A stretch of DNA of 64,000 nt. Source: Bacteroidales bacterium (GTDB taxonomy: Bacteria; Bacteroidota; Bacteroidia; Bacteroidales; Bacteroidaceae). Shown in pieces: positions 34,756 through 44,100 of this stretch. Location of the stretch: NCBI GenBank assembly GCA_004554665.1, contig SFKY01000002.1:27784-91783 (forward strand), written 5' to 3'. How positions within the stretch are numbered: the first letter of the stretch is position 1; each line of letters opens with the position of its first letter. Made by a program: the position numbers and the translations under genes. The notes under the pieces are model-generated. The model was given only the letters and a program-made list of their open reading frames with translations, was not told the DNA's origin and made no database searches.

Positions 34756-35667
34756 ATGAAAAAAATCATATTGCTGGCACTCGTCTTTTCGGCGAGTGCT
34801 TCTTTTAATATAGTATCTGCTGACAAGAAGAAAAAGAAGTCGGCTGAGGCTGTGGAGGTTGCAGCACAGCCCGTGGTGTTGGCCACCGCTTCCGACTCGG
34901 TGAGCTTTGCTGCCGGCAAGGCTGCCACGCTGGGACTCATCCAGTATCTCCAGCAGGAGTATCAGGTAGATACCGCCTACATGCACGACGTGGTGAAAGG
35001 CTTCAACGAAGCGATGGCGCGCTTCAGCGACCCCGAATACAAGGCATACAATGCCGGAGCGCAGGTCGCCCGTATGGTTCTCGAGCGCATATTGCCGGGA
35101 ACGGCAAGCAAGTTTGAGGGCACGTCCGACTCCATCAGCGCCGATCTCTTCACCGCAGGATTCCGCGCTGCCTTGGTGGGCGACTCTACCCTGTTTACCG
35201 ACGACAAGGCCCGCGAATATTTTGAGGACAGGCTCGTTGCAAGTCGTGAAGAGGCGCAGCGTGTTTACCGTGAGGCCAACGAACAGTGGTTGGCGCAGAA
35301 CCGCGACAAGGAAGGCGTGAAGACTACGGCCTCTGGACTGCAATATAAGATTCTGCGTGCAGGAACCGGCGCTGTCCCCACCGACAAGGACAGGGTGACG
35401 GTGAAGTACGAAGGCAAGATGATAGACGGCACCGTCTTCGACAGCAGCTACAAGCGTACGCCGCAGACCTCCACCTTTGGCTGTACCCAAGTAATCAAGG
35501 GTTGGACAGAAGCCCTGACCATGATGCCTGTAGGCAGTAAGTGGGAACTTTACATCCCGCAAGAGTTGGGCTACGGTTCGCGACAGGCTGGCCAAATCAA
35601 ACCTTATTCCACGCTTATTTTCACCGTAGAGCTGGAAGGGATTGAACAAGCAGCACCCAAGAATTGA
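34756..35667 (+). CDS. FKBP-type peptidyl-prolyl isomerase, exported
   Basis: The protein has 303 residues with signal peptide to about 22 (NIVSA) and a following KKKKK stretch. A Mip-like helical arm (about 45-190) precedes the FKBP domain (about 193-298: GLQYKILRAGTGAVPTDKDR, VKYEGKMIDGTVFDSS, KGWTEALTMMP, YGSRQAGQIKPYSTL). It lies 22 bp after the lipoprotein paralogue. No lipobox is present, so it is expected to be soluble in the periplasm. Confidence 0.88.
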   Translation: MKKIILLALVFSASASFNIVSADKKKKKSAEAVEVAAQPVVLATASDSVSFAAGKAATLGLIQYLQQEYQVDTAYMHDVVKGFNEAMARFSDPEYKAYNAGAQVARMVLERILPGTASKFEGTSDSISADLFTAGFRAALVGDSTLFTDDKAREYFEDRLVASREEAQRVYREANEQWLAQNRDKEGVKTTASGLQYKILRAGTGAVPTDKDRVTVKYEGKMIDGTVFDSSYKRTPQTSTFGCTQVIKGWTEALTMMPVGSKWELYIPQELGYGSRQAGQIKPYSTLIFTVELEGIEQAAPKN

Positions 35668-35726
35668 AAATAAATCTTATAAGATGACAAAATGCACGGG
35701 TTTTGCTAAAAAATTCGTGCATTTTG

Positions 35727-35758
35727 TTTGTCCATGTCCGCAAAAATACCTACTTTTG
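35727..35758 (+). promoter_or_regulatory. Promoter of the Lrp/AsnC gene
   Basis: TTTG (35727-35730), a 20-bp spacer and TACTTTTG (35751-35758) match the Bacteroidetes consensus. The leader is about 26 nt. Confidence 0.55.
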
Positions 35759-35790
35759 CCCCGATAAAGTATAAAATCTATTACGAAGAA

Positions 35791-36255
35791 ATGGATAAAA
35801 TAGACAAACTTGACAAAAAGATACTGGGTATTCTTGCTAAAAATGCCCGTATTCCTTTCAAAGATGTGGCTGCCGAGTGTGGTGTGTCTCGTGCTGCCAT
35901 CCACCAGCGTGTTCAGCATCTCATCGACAACGGCGTAATCACAGGTAGCGGATTCTATGTCAATCCCAAGAGCCTCGGCTATTCCACCTGCACTTATGTC
36001 GGGCTCAATCTGGAGCGCGGCAGCATGTACAAAGAGGTGGTAGGCCGTCTGCGCAGCATCCCCGAGATAGTGGAATGTCACTTCACCACGGGTTCTTACA
36101 CCATGCTCCTCAAGCTCTATGCCCGCGACAACGAGCAGTTGATGGATCTGCTCAACAATCAGTTGCAGACCATCCCGGGTGTGGTTTCCACCGAGACCCT
36201 CATCTCGTTGGAGCAGAGTATCAAACGCGAGATTACGGTACGTACCGAGGAATAA
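35791..36255 (+). CDS. Lrp/AsnC-family transcriptional regulator
   Basis: The protein has 154 residues. The N-terminal winged helix-turn-helix (LDKKILGILAKNARIPFKDV, CGVSRAAIHQRVQHL) is followed by an AsnC/RAM ligand-binding domain (about 68-145). Such proteins sense amino acids and form octamers. The next two genes encode peptidases acting on gamma-glutamyl or other short peptides, so local control is plausible but not shown; a terminator separates them. The start at 35791 follows the promoter. Confidence 0.9.
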   Translation: MDKIDKLDKKILGILAKNARIPFKDVAAECGVSRAAIHQRVQHLIDNGVITGSGFYVNPKSLGYSTCTYVGLNLERGSMYKEVVGRLRSIPEIVECHFTTGSYTMLLKLYARDNEQLMDLLNNQLQTIPGVVSTETLISLEQSIKREITVRTEE

Positions 36256-36261
36256 CCAAAT

Positions 36262-36292
36262 AGGCGGTCGTGGCGACCGCCTTTCTTTTATT
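36262..36292 (+). terminator. Terminator after the Lrp gene
   Basis: AGGCGGTCG (36262-36270) and CGACCGCCT (36274-36282) form a perfect 9-bp stem with a 3-nt loop, then TTCTTTTATT. Confidence 0.88.
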
Positions 36293-36294
36293 AT

Positions 36295-38049
36295 ATGGAT
36301 AATTTTTGTATTGAGTCGCATCTGGAATCCATCTATGCGACCTATCCCGAAGCCTGTCGCCGACCGGTGATTGGCATCACTGCCAATTATGCGGATGGCG
36401 ATGCCCAGGTGCGTGACCGGTATTATCGGCAGGTGGTCGAGGCGGGCGGCGTGCCGCTGCTCATCCCCCCTGTAGCCGACAAGGCTGTCATTATCAATAC
36501 GCTCGATCGTATAGACGGACTGCTACTTACCGGCGGCGGCGACTACAACCCCCTGTGGATGGGCGAGGAGCCCGAACCTGTGCTGGGCAGTATCAATGCC
36601 GAGCGCGATTTGCCCGAACTGCTCATCACCCGATTGGCCTACAACCGGCAGATACCCATGTTGGGCATCTGCCGTGGCATCCAGACGCTGGCCGTGGCCC
36701 TTGGCGGCAAGGTAAGCCAGCACATAGAGACCCCTATCAAACATTCGCAGCAGGGTGCCCGAGACCTGCCCACCCATAGCGTGCGTATACAGCCCGCTTC
36801 GGTGCTGCACGACCTGTACCCGGAGGAGCAGATCTACGTCAATTCGTTCCATCACCAAGCTGTCAAAGACACCGGCCCGTTGTTCCGTGTCACGGCCTTG
36901 GCCCCCGATGGAGTGGTGGAGGCGATGGAGAGCACCCGCCTCAAAGATGTCCTTGGTGTGCAGTGGCATCCCGAGTGGCTTGGCGAAGACGGAGGCCGCC
37001 TGTTCCGATGGCTCGTCGACCGTGCTGCTGAGTTTGGCCGCGCCAAGCAGTTGCACGACCGTATGCTCACCCTCGATACCCACTGCGACACCCCCATGTT
37101 TTTCCCCCAAGGCGTCGACTTCGGCCGACGTGACAGCCGAATCCTCGTCGACCTGCACAAAATGGCCGACGGGCGGCTTGATGCGACCACGATGGTGGCC
37201 TATCTGCCCCAGCCCAAGGCAGGCGAGACATGGACATCGGTATCACCCCTGCCTGCCGACACGCCTACAGCCTACGCCGACCTGATATTCGACAAGATAG
37301 GCGGCATCCTCCAACGCCATGCCGACTATATCCGGCAGGCACGCACCCCCGAAGACCTCTACCGCAACAAGCGCGAGAGGCGCAAGAGCATCATGCTGGG
37401 CATCGAAAACGGACTGGCTATCGGCAGCGATCTGGCCAACATTGCCCATTTTGCCCAAAGGGGAGCGGTCTACATCACGCTCTGTCACAATGGCGACAAT
37501 GCCATCTGTGACTCGGCAAGGGGCAGCGCCACCCACGGCGGCGTGAGTGCCTTTGGCGAGCAGGTGATACACGAGATGAACCGCCAGGGACTGATGGTGG
37601 ATCTCTCCCATGCCGCCGAATCGAGCTTCTACGATGCGCTCAGCGTCAGCGAGACACCCATCGTGTGCAGCCATAGTTGCTGCAAGGCACTCTGTGATGT
37701 GCCTCGCAATCTTACCGATGACCAGTTGCGCGCCCTGGCAGCCCGTGGTGGTGTCGCCCATATCACCCTCTATCCCGGATTCCTCCGCCGGCAGGGCGAA
37801 GCCACCCTCCACGATGCCTTAGACCACCTGCGCCATGCTGTCGACATCATGGGCATAGACCATGTGGGGCTGGGTACCGATTTCGACGGCGACGGCGGTG
37901 TGCCTGGTATGGCCGATGCTGCCGAAGCCATACGCTTCACCCTCTATCTCTTGCGCCAGCGCTACTCCGAGGAAGACATCTGCAAGATATGGGGCGGCAA
38001 CTGGCTCCGTGTGATGACACAAGTACAACAACACAAACACCAAGCATAA
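36295..38049 (+). CDS. Fusion of gamma-glutamyl hydrolase (C26 class I GATase-like) and M19 membrane dipeptidase
   Basis: The protein has 584 residues with no signal peptide. Residues about 22-250 are a PuuD/C26 domain with a complete triad: Cys126 in GICRG, His225 and Glu227 in QWHPE. Residues about 258-575 are an M19 (renal) dipeptidase barrel with metal ligands in LDTHCDTP, DLSHAAESS, CSHSCCKAL and GTDFDGDGG. The first domain hydrolyses gamma-glutamyl bonds and the second hydrolyses dipeptides such as Cys-Gly, so the pair could act in series on glutathione-like peptides in the cytosol. That pathway is inference. The M28 gene starts 2 bp later. Confidence 0.88.
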   Translation: MDNFCIESHLESIYATYPEACRRPVIGITANYADGDAQVRDRYYRQVVEAGGVPLLIPPVADKAVIINTLDRIDGLLLTGGGDYNPLWMGEEPEPVLGSINAERDLPELLITRLAYNRQIPMLGICRGIQTLAVALGGKVSQHIETPIKHSQQGARDLPTHSVRIQPASVLHDLYPEEQIYVNSFHHQAVKDTGPLFRVTALAPDGVVEAMESTRLKDVLGVQWHPEWLGEDGGRLFRWLVDRAAEFGRAKQLHDRMLTLDTHCDTPMFFPQGVDFGRRDSRILVDLHKMADGRLDATTMVAYLPQPKAGETWTSVSPLPADTPTAYADLIFDKIGGILQRHADYIRQARTPEDLYRNKRERRKSIMLGIENGLAIGSDLANIAHFAQRGAVYITLCHNGDNAICDSARGSATHGGVSAFGEQVIHEMNRQGLMVDLSHAAESSFYDALSVSETPIVCSHSCCKALCDVPRNLTDDQLRALAARGGVAHITLYPGFLRRQGEATLHDALDHLRHAVDIMGIDHVGLGTDFDGDGGVPGMADAAEAIRFTLYLLRQRYSEEDICKIWGGNWLRVMTQVQQHKHQA

Positions 38050-38051
38050 CA

Positions 38052-39083
38052 ATGACCCGAAAGATGAAACTTGTATCTGGATGTATCTGTCTGGCTGCCG
38101 CGGCGCTACTCGTCTATGGATGGGGCGCTGCAGGATTGGGACATGGTGCCACTGAGGGCATGGAGGCCGAAGAGGCGCTCGAAAAGGTCAACCCCGTTGG
38201 CCCCGAGTTCAATGCCGACAGCGCCTACGCCTTTACTCAGGCCCAGTGCGACTTTGGCACCCGAGCCATGAACACGCCGAGCCACGACCGCTGTGCCGAC
38301 TGGATAGCGGCCCGTTTCGAGGCTTACGGATGCACCGTCAGCCGTCAGCACGCAGACTTGCGGGGGTACGACGGCACCGTGCTCAAGAGTCAGAACATCA
38401 TCGCCCGCTATCGCCCTGAGGTCACCACGCGCATCCTGCTTTGCGCCCATTGGGACAGCAGGCCCTGGGCGGACAACGATCCCGACTCTGCCAACTGGCG
38501 TAAGCCCATCATGGCAGCCAACGATGCTGCCAGCGGCGTGGCGGTGATGCTCGAGATAGCCCGGCTGTTGCAGCAAGACAACACATTGGCTCTCGGTGTG
38601 GACTTTGTGTGTTTCGATGCCGAAGACTGGGGTGTCCCCCAATGGGCTACCGATACCGACGGCGACGGCAGTTGGGCCTTGGGTGCCCAGCACTTTGCCG
38701 CCCATCTGCCCCAAGGCTACGAGGCGCGTTACGGCATACTCCTCGATATGGTGGGAGGACAGGGGGCACGCTTCTATCGCGAAGGTGTGTCGCTCCAGTA
38801 TGCGCCTGAGATTGTGAAAAAGGTGTGGCGGGCCGCACGGCAGGCCGGCTTCGGGAGTTATTTCCCCAAACAAGATGGTGGCATGGTGACCGATGACCAT
38901 GTGCCCCTCAACGAGGTGGCCCGCATCCCGACCATCGACATCATACCCTATTATCCCGACTGCGCCCAGAGCAGCTTCGGCCCCACGTGGCACACGTTGG
39001 CAGACGATATGGAGCACATAGACCGGCAGACACTCAAGGCGGTGGGGCAGACAGTGATACAGGTGCTCTATACCGAAGAGTAG
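38052..39083 (+). CDS. M28 peptidase, glutaminyl-peptide cyclotransferase-like
   Basis: The protein has 343 residues. An N-terminal hydrophobic segment (about 5-27) serves as membrane anchor or signal. The M28 core shows the metal ligands in LLCAHWDSRPWA, AANDAASG, FDAEDWG and MVTDDHVPL. FDAEDWGVPQW and the segment DCAQSSFGPTWHTLADDMEH resemble bacterial glutaminyl cyclases, which form pyroglutamate at protein N-termini; simple aminopeptidase activity is the alternative. It is in an operon with the C26-M19 fusion. Confidence 0.82.
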   Translation: MTRKMKLVSGCICLAAAALLVYGWGAAGLGHGATEGMEAEEALEKVNPVGPEFNADSAYAFTQAQCDFGTRAMNTPSHDRCADWIAARFEAYGCTVSRQHADLRGYDGTVLKSQNIIARYRPEVTTRILLCAHWDSRPWADNDPDSANWRKPIMAANDAASGVAVMLEIARLLQQDNTLALGVDFVCFDAEDWGVPQWATDTDGDGSWALGAQHFAAHLPQGYEARYGILLDMVGGQGARFYREGVSLQYAPEIVKKVWRAARQAGFGSYFPKQDGGMVTDDHVPLNEVARIPTIDIIPYYPDCAQSSFGPTWHTLADDMEHIDRQTLKAVGQTVIQVLYTEE

Positions 39084-39106
39084 GTACAGCCACCATCCTA
39101 CCATAT

Positions 39107-39155
39107 AAGACAGGGACGGGCCGCGCAATTGGCGGTCGCATCCCTGTCTTTTTTG
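39107..39155 (+). terminator. Terminator after the M28 gene
   Basis: AAGACAGGGA (39107-39116) pairs with TCCCTGTCTT (39141-39150), and an inner GGCCGC/GCGGTC extends the stem. TTTTTTG follows. Confidence 0.88.
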
Positions 39156-39180
39156 TGCGTCCCAAATGGCGTTTGGCGAC

Positions 39181-39266
39181 CGTATTGCAGTTGGTGTACG
39201 CTCGTATCGCAATTGCCGTACGATCGTACACCAACTGCAATACGATCGTACACCAACTGCCGTACG
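39181..39266. repeat. Array of four 22-bp dyad units
   Basis: Units at 39181-39200, 39201-39222, 39223-39244 and 39245-39266. The last is ATCGTACACCAACTGCCGTACG. Each unit begins CGTAC-like and ends GTACG-like, so adjacent units share dyad arms. 39181-39200 is an exact reverse complement of 39225-39244. The array ends 66 bp before the efflux promoter. It could be an operator or a small tandem repeat. Confidence 0.7.
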
Positions 39267-39332
39267 ATGAAAAAACGACCTCTTTTTGCCATATTTATGC
39301 CCTTTTGCAACCCGGTTGTAAAGATTAAGTGC

Positions 39333-39340
39333 TATCTTTG
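39333..39340 (+). promoter_or_regulatory. -7 box of the efflux operon
   Basis: TATCTTTG matches TAnnTTTG, 11 bp before the first ATG of the operon (39351), giving a very short leader. Confidence 0.5.
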
Positions 39341-39350
39341 TAGCATTCTA

Positions 39351-39761
39351 ATGATGACACGCATAGAGAAGAAGATAGCCTTGTGGGTATGGATTATCCT
39401 GCTGATAGTCATACCTGCTGTGCCGCACCACCATCATGGCCACCGGGTGTGTGTGGTGGTAGAGCGCTGTGTGCACGATGGTGCGTACAACGATGAGCAC
39501 ACCGCACACCATGAAGAGCGTGAGAAGGGCGGCAAGGTGATCTGCGACCGCCATCTGCAGATGATGGTGAGCAGGCAGACGGCCATACAGCAGGTCTCTG
39601 TCCCTGAGGGCTTGCAGGCCTTTGCTATCTTCTGGGGCGAATGGTCGGTGCGTGCCGTCTTGTTTGCCATACCTTTCCCGCTGATATCCGGTGGAGAGCC
39701 GTGCCCCGTACGTCCGCCCTCCATCCATGCATTGCGGGCTCCTCCTGTTTGGGTTTCCTGA
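39351..39761 (+). CDS. Small exported His/Cys-rich protein of the efflux operon (DUF6769-like)
   Basis: The 136-residue protein begins with MMTRIEKK and a hydrophobic signal/anchor (ALWVWIILLIVIPAV), directly followed by PHHHHGHRVCVVVERCVHD and AHHEE. The His/Cys richness suggests metal binding. A second hydrophobic stretch lies near residues 98-115. The protein is encoded at the head of a metal-type RND operon, so it may be a periplasmic metal sensor or chaperone. Resemblance to DUF6769 proteins, which precede similar operons in Bacteroidota, is from memory. Confidence 0.6.
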   Translation: MMTRIEKKIALWVWIILLIVIPAVPHHHHGHRVCVVVERCVHDGAYNDEHTAHHEEREKGGKVICDRHLQMMVSRQTAIQQVSVPEGLQAFAIFWGEWSVRAVLFAIPFPLISGGEPCPVRPPSIHALRAPPVWVS

Positions 39762-39874
39762 TGCCGCTGGCCGTTGCGGCAGGCAGTGGCCGGTGGTGCG
39801 ACAGGGTCGGCAGAGTGGGCCGAAACTGCCTTCTATACCTATTTACAAAATACACATTATTAATAAGAGCATTT

Positions 39875-41032
39875 ATGAAACCCAATCAAACATTCAGATA
39901 TACAGTATTTGCTCTCCTTGTCCTCGGAGCCTTCGGTATGGTTTCGTGTGGTCATCAGCATGCCGACAAGGAAGAGGAGCACCATCATGAGGAAGGACAC
40001 GCCGACGAGATTGTGCTGACGGAGCATCAGATGAAACAGGCCGGTGTGGCCACAGAGCGTGTCGAGGCAGTCGACTTTACCCATGTCATCCGTGTCGGTG
40101 GCCAGTTGCTCTCGTCTGTGGGCGACGAGCAGACCGTAGTGGCTACAGCCAGCGGTATCGTGACATTTGCCAATGCATCGGTCACCGAGGGTGCTGCCGT
40201 GGTGGACGGACAGACCATCGCTACCATCTCGGCCCGCCAATTGCAGGATGGCGACGCCACCCAGAAGGCGCGCATAGCCTGTGAGGCGGCGCGGCAGGCC
40301 TATGTAAGGGCGCAGGGTCTGGCAGCAGACAAGATTATCTCGCAGCGTGAGTTGGAGCAGGCCAAGGCCGAGTACGAGACGGCCAGGGCGGCGCTGGGTG
40401 CCGCTGCAGAGAAGGGAGAGTCGGCGATGGTGGTGGCAGCACCCATAGCCGGGTATGTGAAAAGCCGGATGGTGCGCCAAGGCGACTATGTACAGGTGGG
40501 CGACCCCATCATGACGGTGACCAAGAACCGCAAACTGCAGTTGCGTGCCGATGTGCCGGAGACTTACTACCGTGAGATTAGACAGGTGAGCGGTGCCAAC
40601 TTCAGGGTAGGGGCCGACAAGACGGTCTATCGGCTGGCCGACCTGCACGGACGTTTGGTGGCTTGTGGCCGTGCCTCGGCAGACAATGCGTACACGGTGC
40701 CTGTGACGTTCGAGTTTGACAATGTCGGCGATTTCGTGTCCGGAGCTTTTGCCGAGGTGTTCCTGTTGGGCAAGTCCGTGCCGGGTGTCATCTCGGTGCC
40801 GGTGACCGCACTCACCGAGTCGCAGGGCGTATATTATGTCTTCGTGGCTGTGAAGGACGAGCATGGTGCCTTCGTGAAACAGGAGGTGGCCATAGGCCGG
40901 GACAATGGGGAGCGCGTGGAGATTACCCAAGGACTGAAGGCCGGTGATGAGGTGGTGGTGAAAGGTGCCACTCAGGTGCGTCTGGCGGGTATGTCGGGGG
41001 CTATTCCTGAGGGACATAACCACAACCATTGA
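39875..41032 (+). CDS. RND efflux periplasmic adaptor (CusB/CzcB type)
   Basis: This is a 385-residue lipoprotein (lipobox GMVSC) with a His-rich segment just after it (KEEEHHHEEGHADE) and HNHNH at the C-terminus, both likely metal ligands. The adaptor fold shows lipoyl halves (VVATASGIVTFANASVTEGA, MVVAAPIAGYVKSRMVRQGD), an alpha-hairpin (about 130-180) and a beta-barrel. It bridges the inner-membrane pump and the TolC channel. His-rich ends point to divalent heavy metals rather than drugs. Confidence 0.9.
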   Translation: MKPNQTFRYTVFALLVLGAFGMVSCGHQHADKEEEHHHEEGHADEIVLTEHQMKQAGVATERVEAVDFTHVIRVGGQLLSSVGDEQTVVATASGIVTFANASVTEGAAVVDGQTIATISARQLQDGDATQKARIACEAARQAYVRAQGLAADKIISQRELEQAKAEYETARAALGAAAEKGESAMVVAAPIAGYVKSRMVRQGDYVQVGDPIMTVTKNRKLQLRADVPETYYREIRQVSGANFRVGADKTVYRLADLHGRLVACGRASADNAYTVPVTFEFDNVGDFVSGAFAEVFLLGKSVPGVISVPVTALTESQGVYYVFVAVKDEHGAFVKQEVAIGRDNGERVEITQGLKAGDEVVVKGATQVRLAGMSGAIPEGHNHNH

Positions 41033-41075
41033 TAATTCACAATTTATAATTCATAATTCACAATTCATAATTCAT
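41033..41075. repeat. AATTCATAATTCAC direct repeats
   Basis: The tract starts at the adaptor stop codon and is built from AATTCACAATT, TATAATTCATAATTCAC and AATTCATAATTCATG words. The same words form the inverted repeat at 1495-1540. It lies inside the efflux operon between the adaptor and pump genes. Confidence 0.6.
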
Positions 41076-41134
41076 GATTGGGAATTTGTGATGGATGGTT
41101 GACTGACTTTTGTTTTACGATTAATGACAATACA

Positions 41135-44100
41135 ATGCTGAATAAGATTATACGATTCTCTCTCCGCAACAGGTTGCTGGTCATGGTGACTGCTGTGTTG
41201 CTCATGGTGGGGGGAATATATACGTCGACCCACATGGAGGTGGACGTTTTCCCGGACCTCAACGCCCCTACGGTGGTGGTGATGACAGAGGTGCCGGGTA
41301 TGGCGCCTGAAGAGGTGGAGCGGTTGGTGTCGTTCCCGATCGAGACCTCGGTAAACGGCGCGACCAATGTTAGGCGTGTGCGCTCATCGTCTACTACGGG
41401 CTTTTCTATCGTCTGGGTGGAGTTTGACTGGGGTACCGATATCTACCGGGCACGCCAGGTGGTATCTGAGAAACTGGCGATGGTGCGTGATGCCCTGCCC
41501 AAGGGTGCGGGCAACCCCACGCTGGGGCCACAGTCGTCTATCCTTGGCGAGCTGATGATAGTGGCACTGACCGCCGACAGCACCTCGCTGCGCGACCTGC
41601 GTACATTGGCCGACTGGACCATTCGTCCGCGACTGCTGGCCACAGGAGGTGTGGCGCAGGTGACCGTATTGGGCGGTGATATCAAGGAGTACCAGATTCT
41701 GATCAGTCCTGAGAAGATGACCCACTACGGTGTGGGACTGGCCGAAGTGTATGCTGCCGTGCAGGGGATGAACCAGAACACGGCTGGAGGCATAATCTAT
41801 GAGTATGGCAATGAGTATATTATCCGTGGCATGTTGGCCACCAATCGCGTAGACCAGTTGGGCGCGGCGGTGGTGAAGACCGTTGGCAACATGCCGGTAT
41901 GCCTGCGCGATGTGGCCGAGGTACGGATCGGGAGCAAGATGCCGCGTATGGGTGTGGCCTCGCACAACGGCAAGCAGGCCGTGATGATGACGGTGACCAA
42001 GCAGCCCAATACGAGTACGCTGGAACTGACCGAGGCGCTGGACGCTACGCTGCAATCGCTGGGACAGACACTGCCGAAGGACGTGCGGGTGTCGACCGAC
42101 ATCTATCGCCAGTCGCGTTTTATCGAGAGTTCTATCGACAACGTGAAGCAGGCGCTCATCGAGGGTGGCCTGTTTGTGGTCATCGTGCTCTTCATCTTCC
42201 TGATGAATGTGCGCACCACCCTCATCTCGTTGGTCACCATCCCGCTTGCGCTCGTCACATCGGTGCTTGCCCTGCGGTGGATGGGGCTGACCATCAACAC
42301 CATGAGTCTGGGCGGTATGTGTATCGCCATAGGTTCGCTGGTGGATGATGCCATCGTGGATGTGGAAAATGTCTTTAAGCGGCTACGCGAAAACCGACTG
42401 TTGCCCGAGGCACAGCGGCGGCGCATCAAGGATGTGGTCTTCGATGCCTCGCGTGAGGTGCGTATGCCCATCCTCAACTCTACGCTGATCATTGTGGCCA
42501 GTTTTGTGCCGCTGTTTTTCCTCTCGGGTATGGAGGGACGCATGCTGGTGCCGCTGGGCATTGCCTTTATTGTGGCCCTTGGGTCGTCTACAGTGGTGGC
42601 CCTCACCCTTACGCCTGTGCTGTGTACCTATCTTTTGGCCGGACGTGGCAAGGAAGACGGCGGCAAGGAACAGAAAGAGTCGTATGTGGCCGTGACGCTG
42701 AAGCGCTGGTATGCCAAGGCACTGGCATGGGCGCTGGCCCGCTGGCGTTGGGTGCTGGGTGCCACGGGTGTGGCGGTGGTATTGGCGGTGGTGGTTTTCT
42801 CCACGTTGGGGCGCAGTTTCTTGCCGCCCTTCAATGAGGGTTCGTTCACCATCGGAGTGAGCACGTTGCCGGGCGTGTCGCTTGACGAATCCGACCGGAT
42901 TGGGCGGATGGCCGAGCAGGCGCTGCTGGAGATTCCTGAGATACAGGTCGTGGGCCGAAAGACGGGTAGGGCTGAGCTCGACGAGCATGCCTTGGGTGTG
43001 AACAACTCGGAGATAGAGGCCCCCTATGTGCTCAAGGACCGGAGCAAGGACGAACTGATAGCCGATGTGCGGCATCGTATGGCCGAAATTCCCGGTGTGA
43101 GTGTGGAAGTGGGATCGCCCATCACCCATCGCATCGATGCGATGCTGTCGGGAACCCGCGCCAATATTGCCATCAAACTGTTTGGTACTGACCTGAACCG
43201 CATGTTTGCAGTGGCCAACCAAATCAAGGAGGCCGTGGAAGATGTGGAGGGTATCGCAGACCTGACCGTGGAGCAGCAGGTGGAGCGTCCGCAGCTCAAG
43301 GTGGTTCCCCGCCGCGAGATGTTGGCTAAGTATGGCATTACCCTGCCGGAGTTTGGCGAGATGGTGAGCGCATTGCTGGCCGGTGAGGCTGTGTCGCAGG
43401 TGTATGAAGGCAACCAGGCGTTTGACCTGACGCTCCGTGTGGACGAGGCAAGCAGGGAGTCGGCCTCGCGTATCGGTGCCCTGCTCGTGGATGCCAACGG
43501 GCAGAAAGTGCCACTCGGAAGCATTGCGGATGTGGTGTCATCGGCAGGTCCCAACACCATCAACCGCGAAAATGTGTCGCGCAAGGTGGTGGTGTCTGCC
43601 AATGTGGCTGGCCGCGATTTGCGGGGTGTGGTGAACGATATCCAGGATGCCATCGAGGAGCAGGTAAAACTGCCCGAGGGCTACCATGTGGAATATGGCG
43701 GACAGTTTGAGAGTGAGCAGGCGGCCTCGCGTACGCTTTTCCTCACATCGATATTGTCGATTTTCGTCATCTTCATGCTGCTTTACAACCAGTTCCATAG
43801 TCTCCGCGAGTCGGCAGTGGTGCTGGTCAACCTGCCGTTGTCTTTAGTGGGCGGCGTGCTGGCCATCTGGATGACCCACGGCATGGTGAGCATTCCGGCC
43901 ATCATCGGTTTTATCTCGCTCTTCGGAATCGCTACGCGCAACGGCATGTTGCTGATAGCGCGGTATAAGGATCTTCGTGCAGAGGGTGTGCCTCTGATGG
44001 AGAGCGTGATGCGAGGATCGGCAGACCGTCTGAATCCTATTCTGATGACGGCGTTGACTTCGGCGCTCGCCTTGATTCCGATGGTTATCGGAGGTGACTT

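Noticed and set aside
39181..39266. Possible CRISPR array
   Set aside because: The units are contiguous 22-bp dyads with no unique spacers and no cas genes nearby.
39129..39350. N-terminal extension of the His/Cys-rich protein frame
   Set aside because: It runs through the M28 terminator, the dyad array and the promoter. Translation from 39351, after the -7 box, is more plausible.
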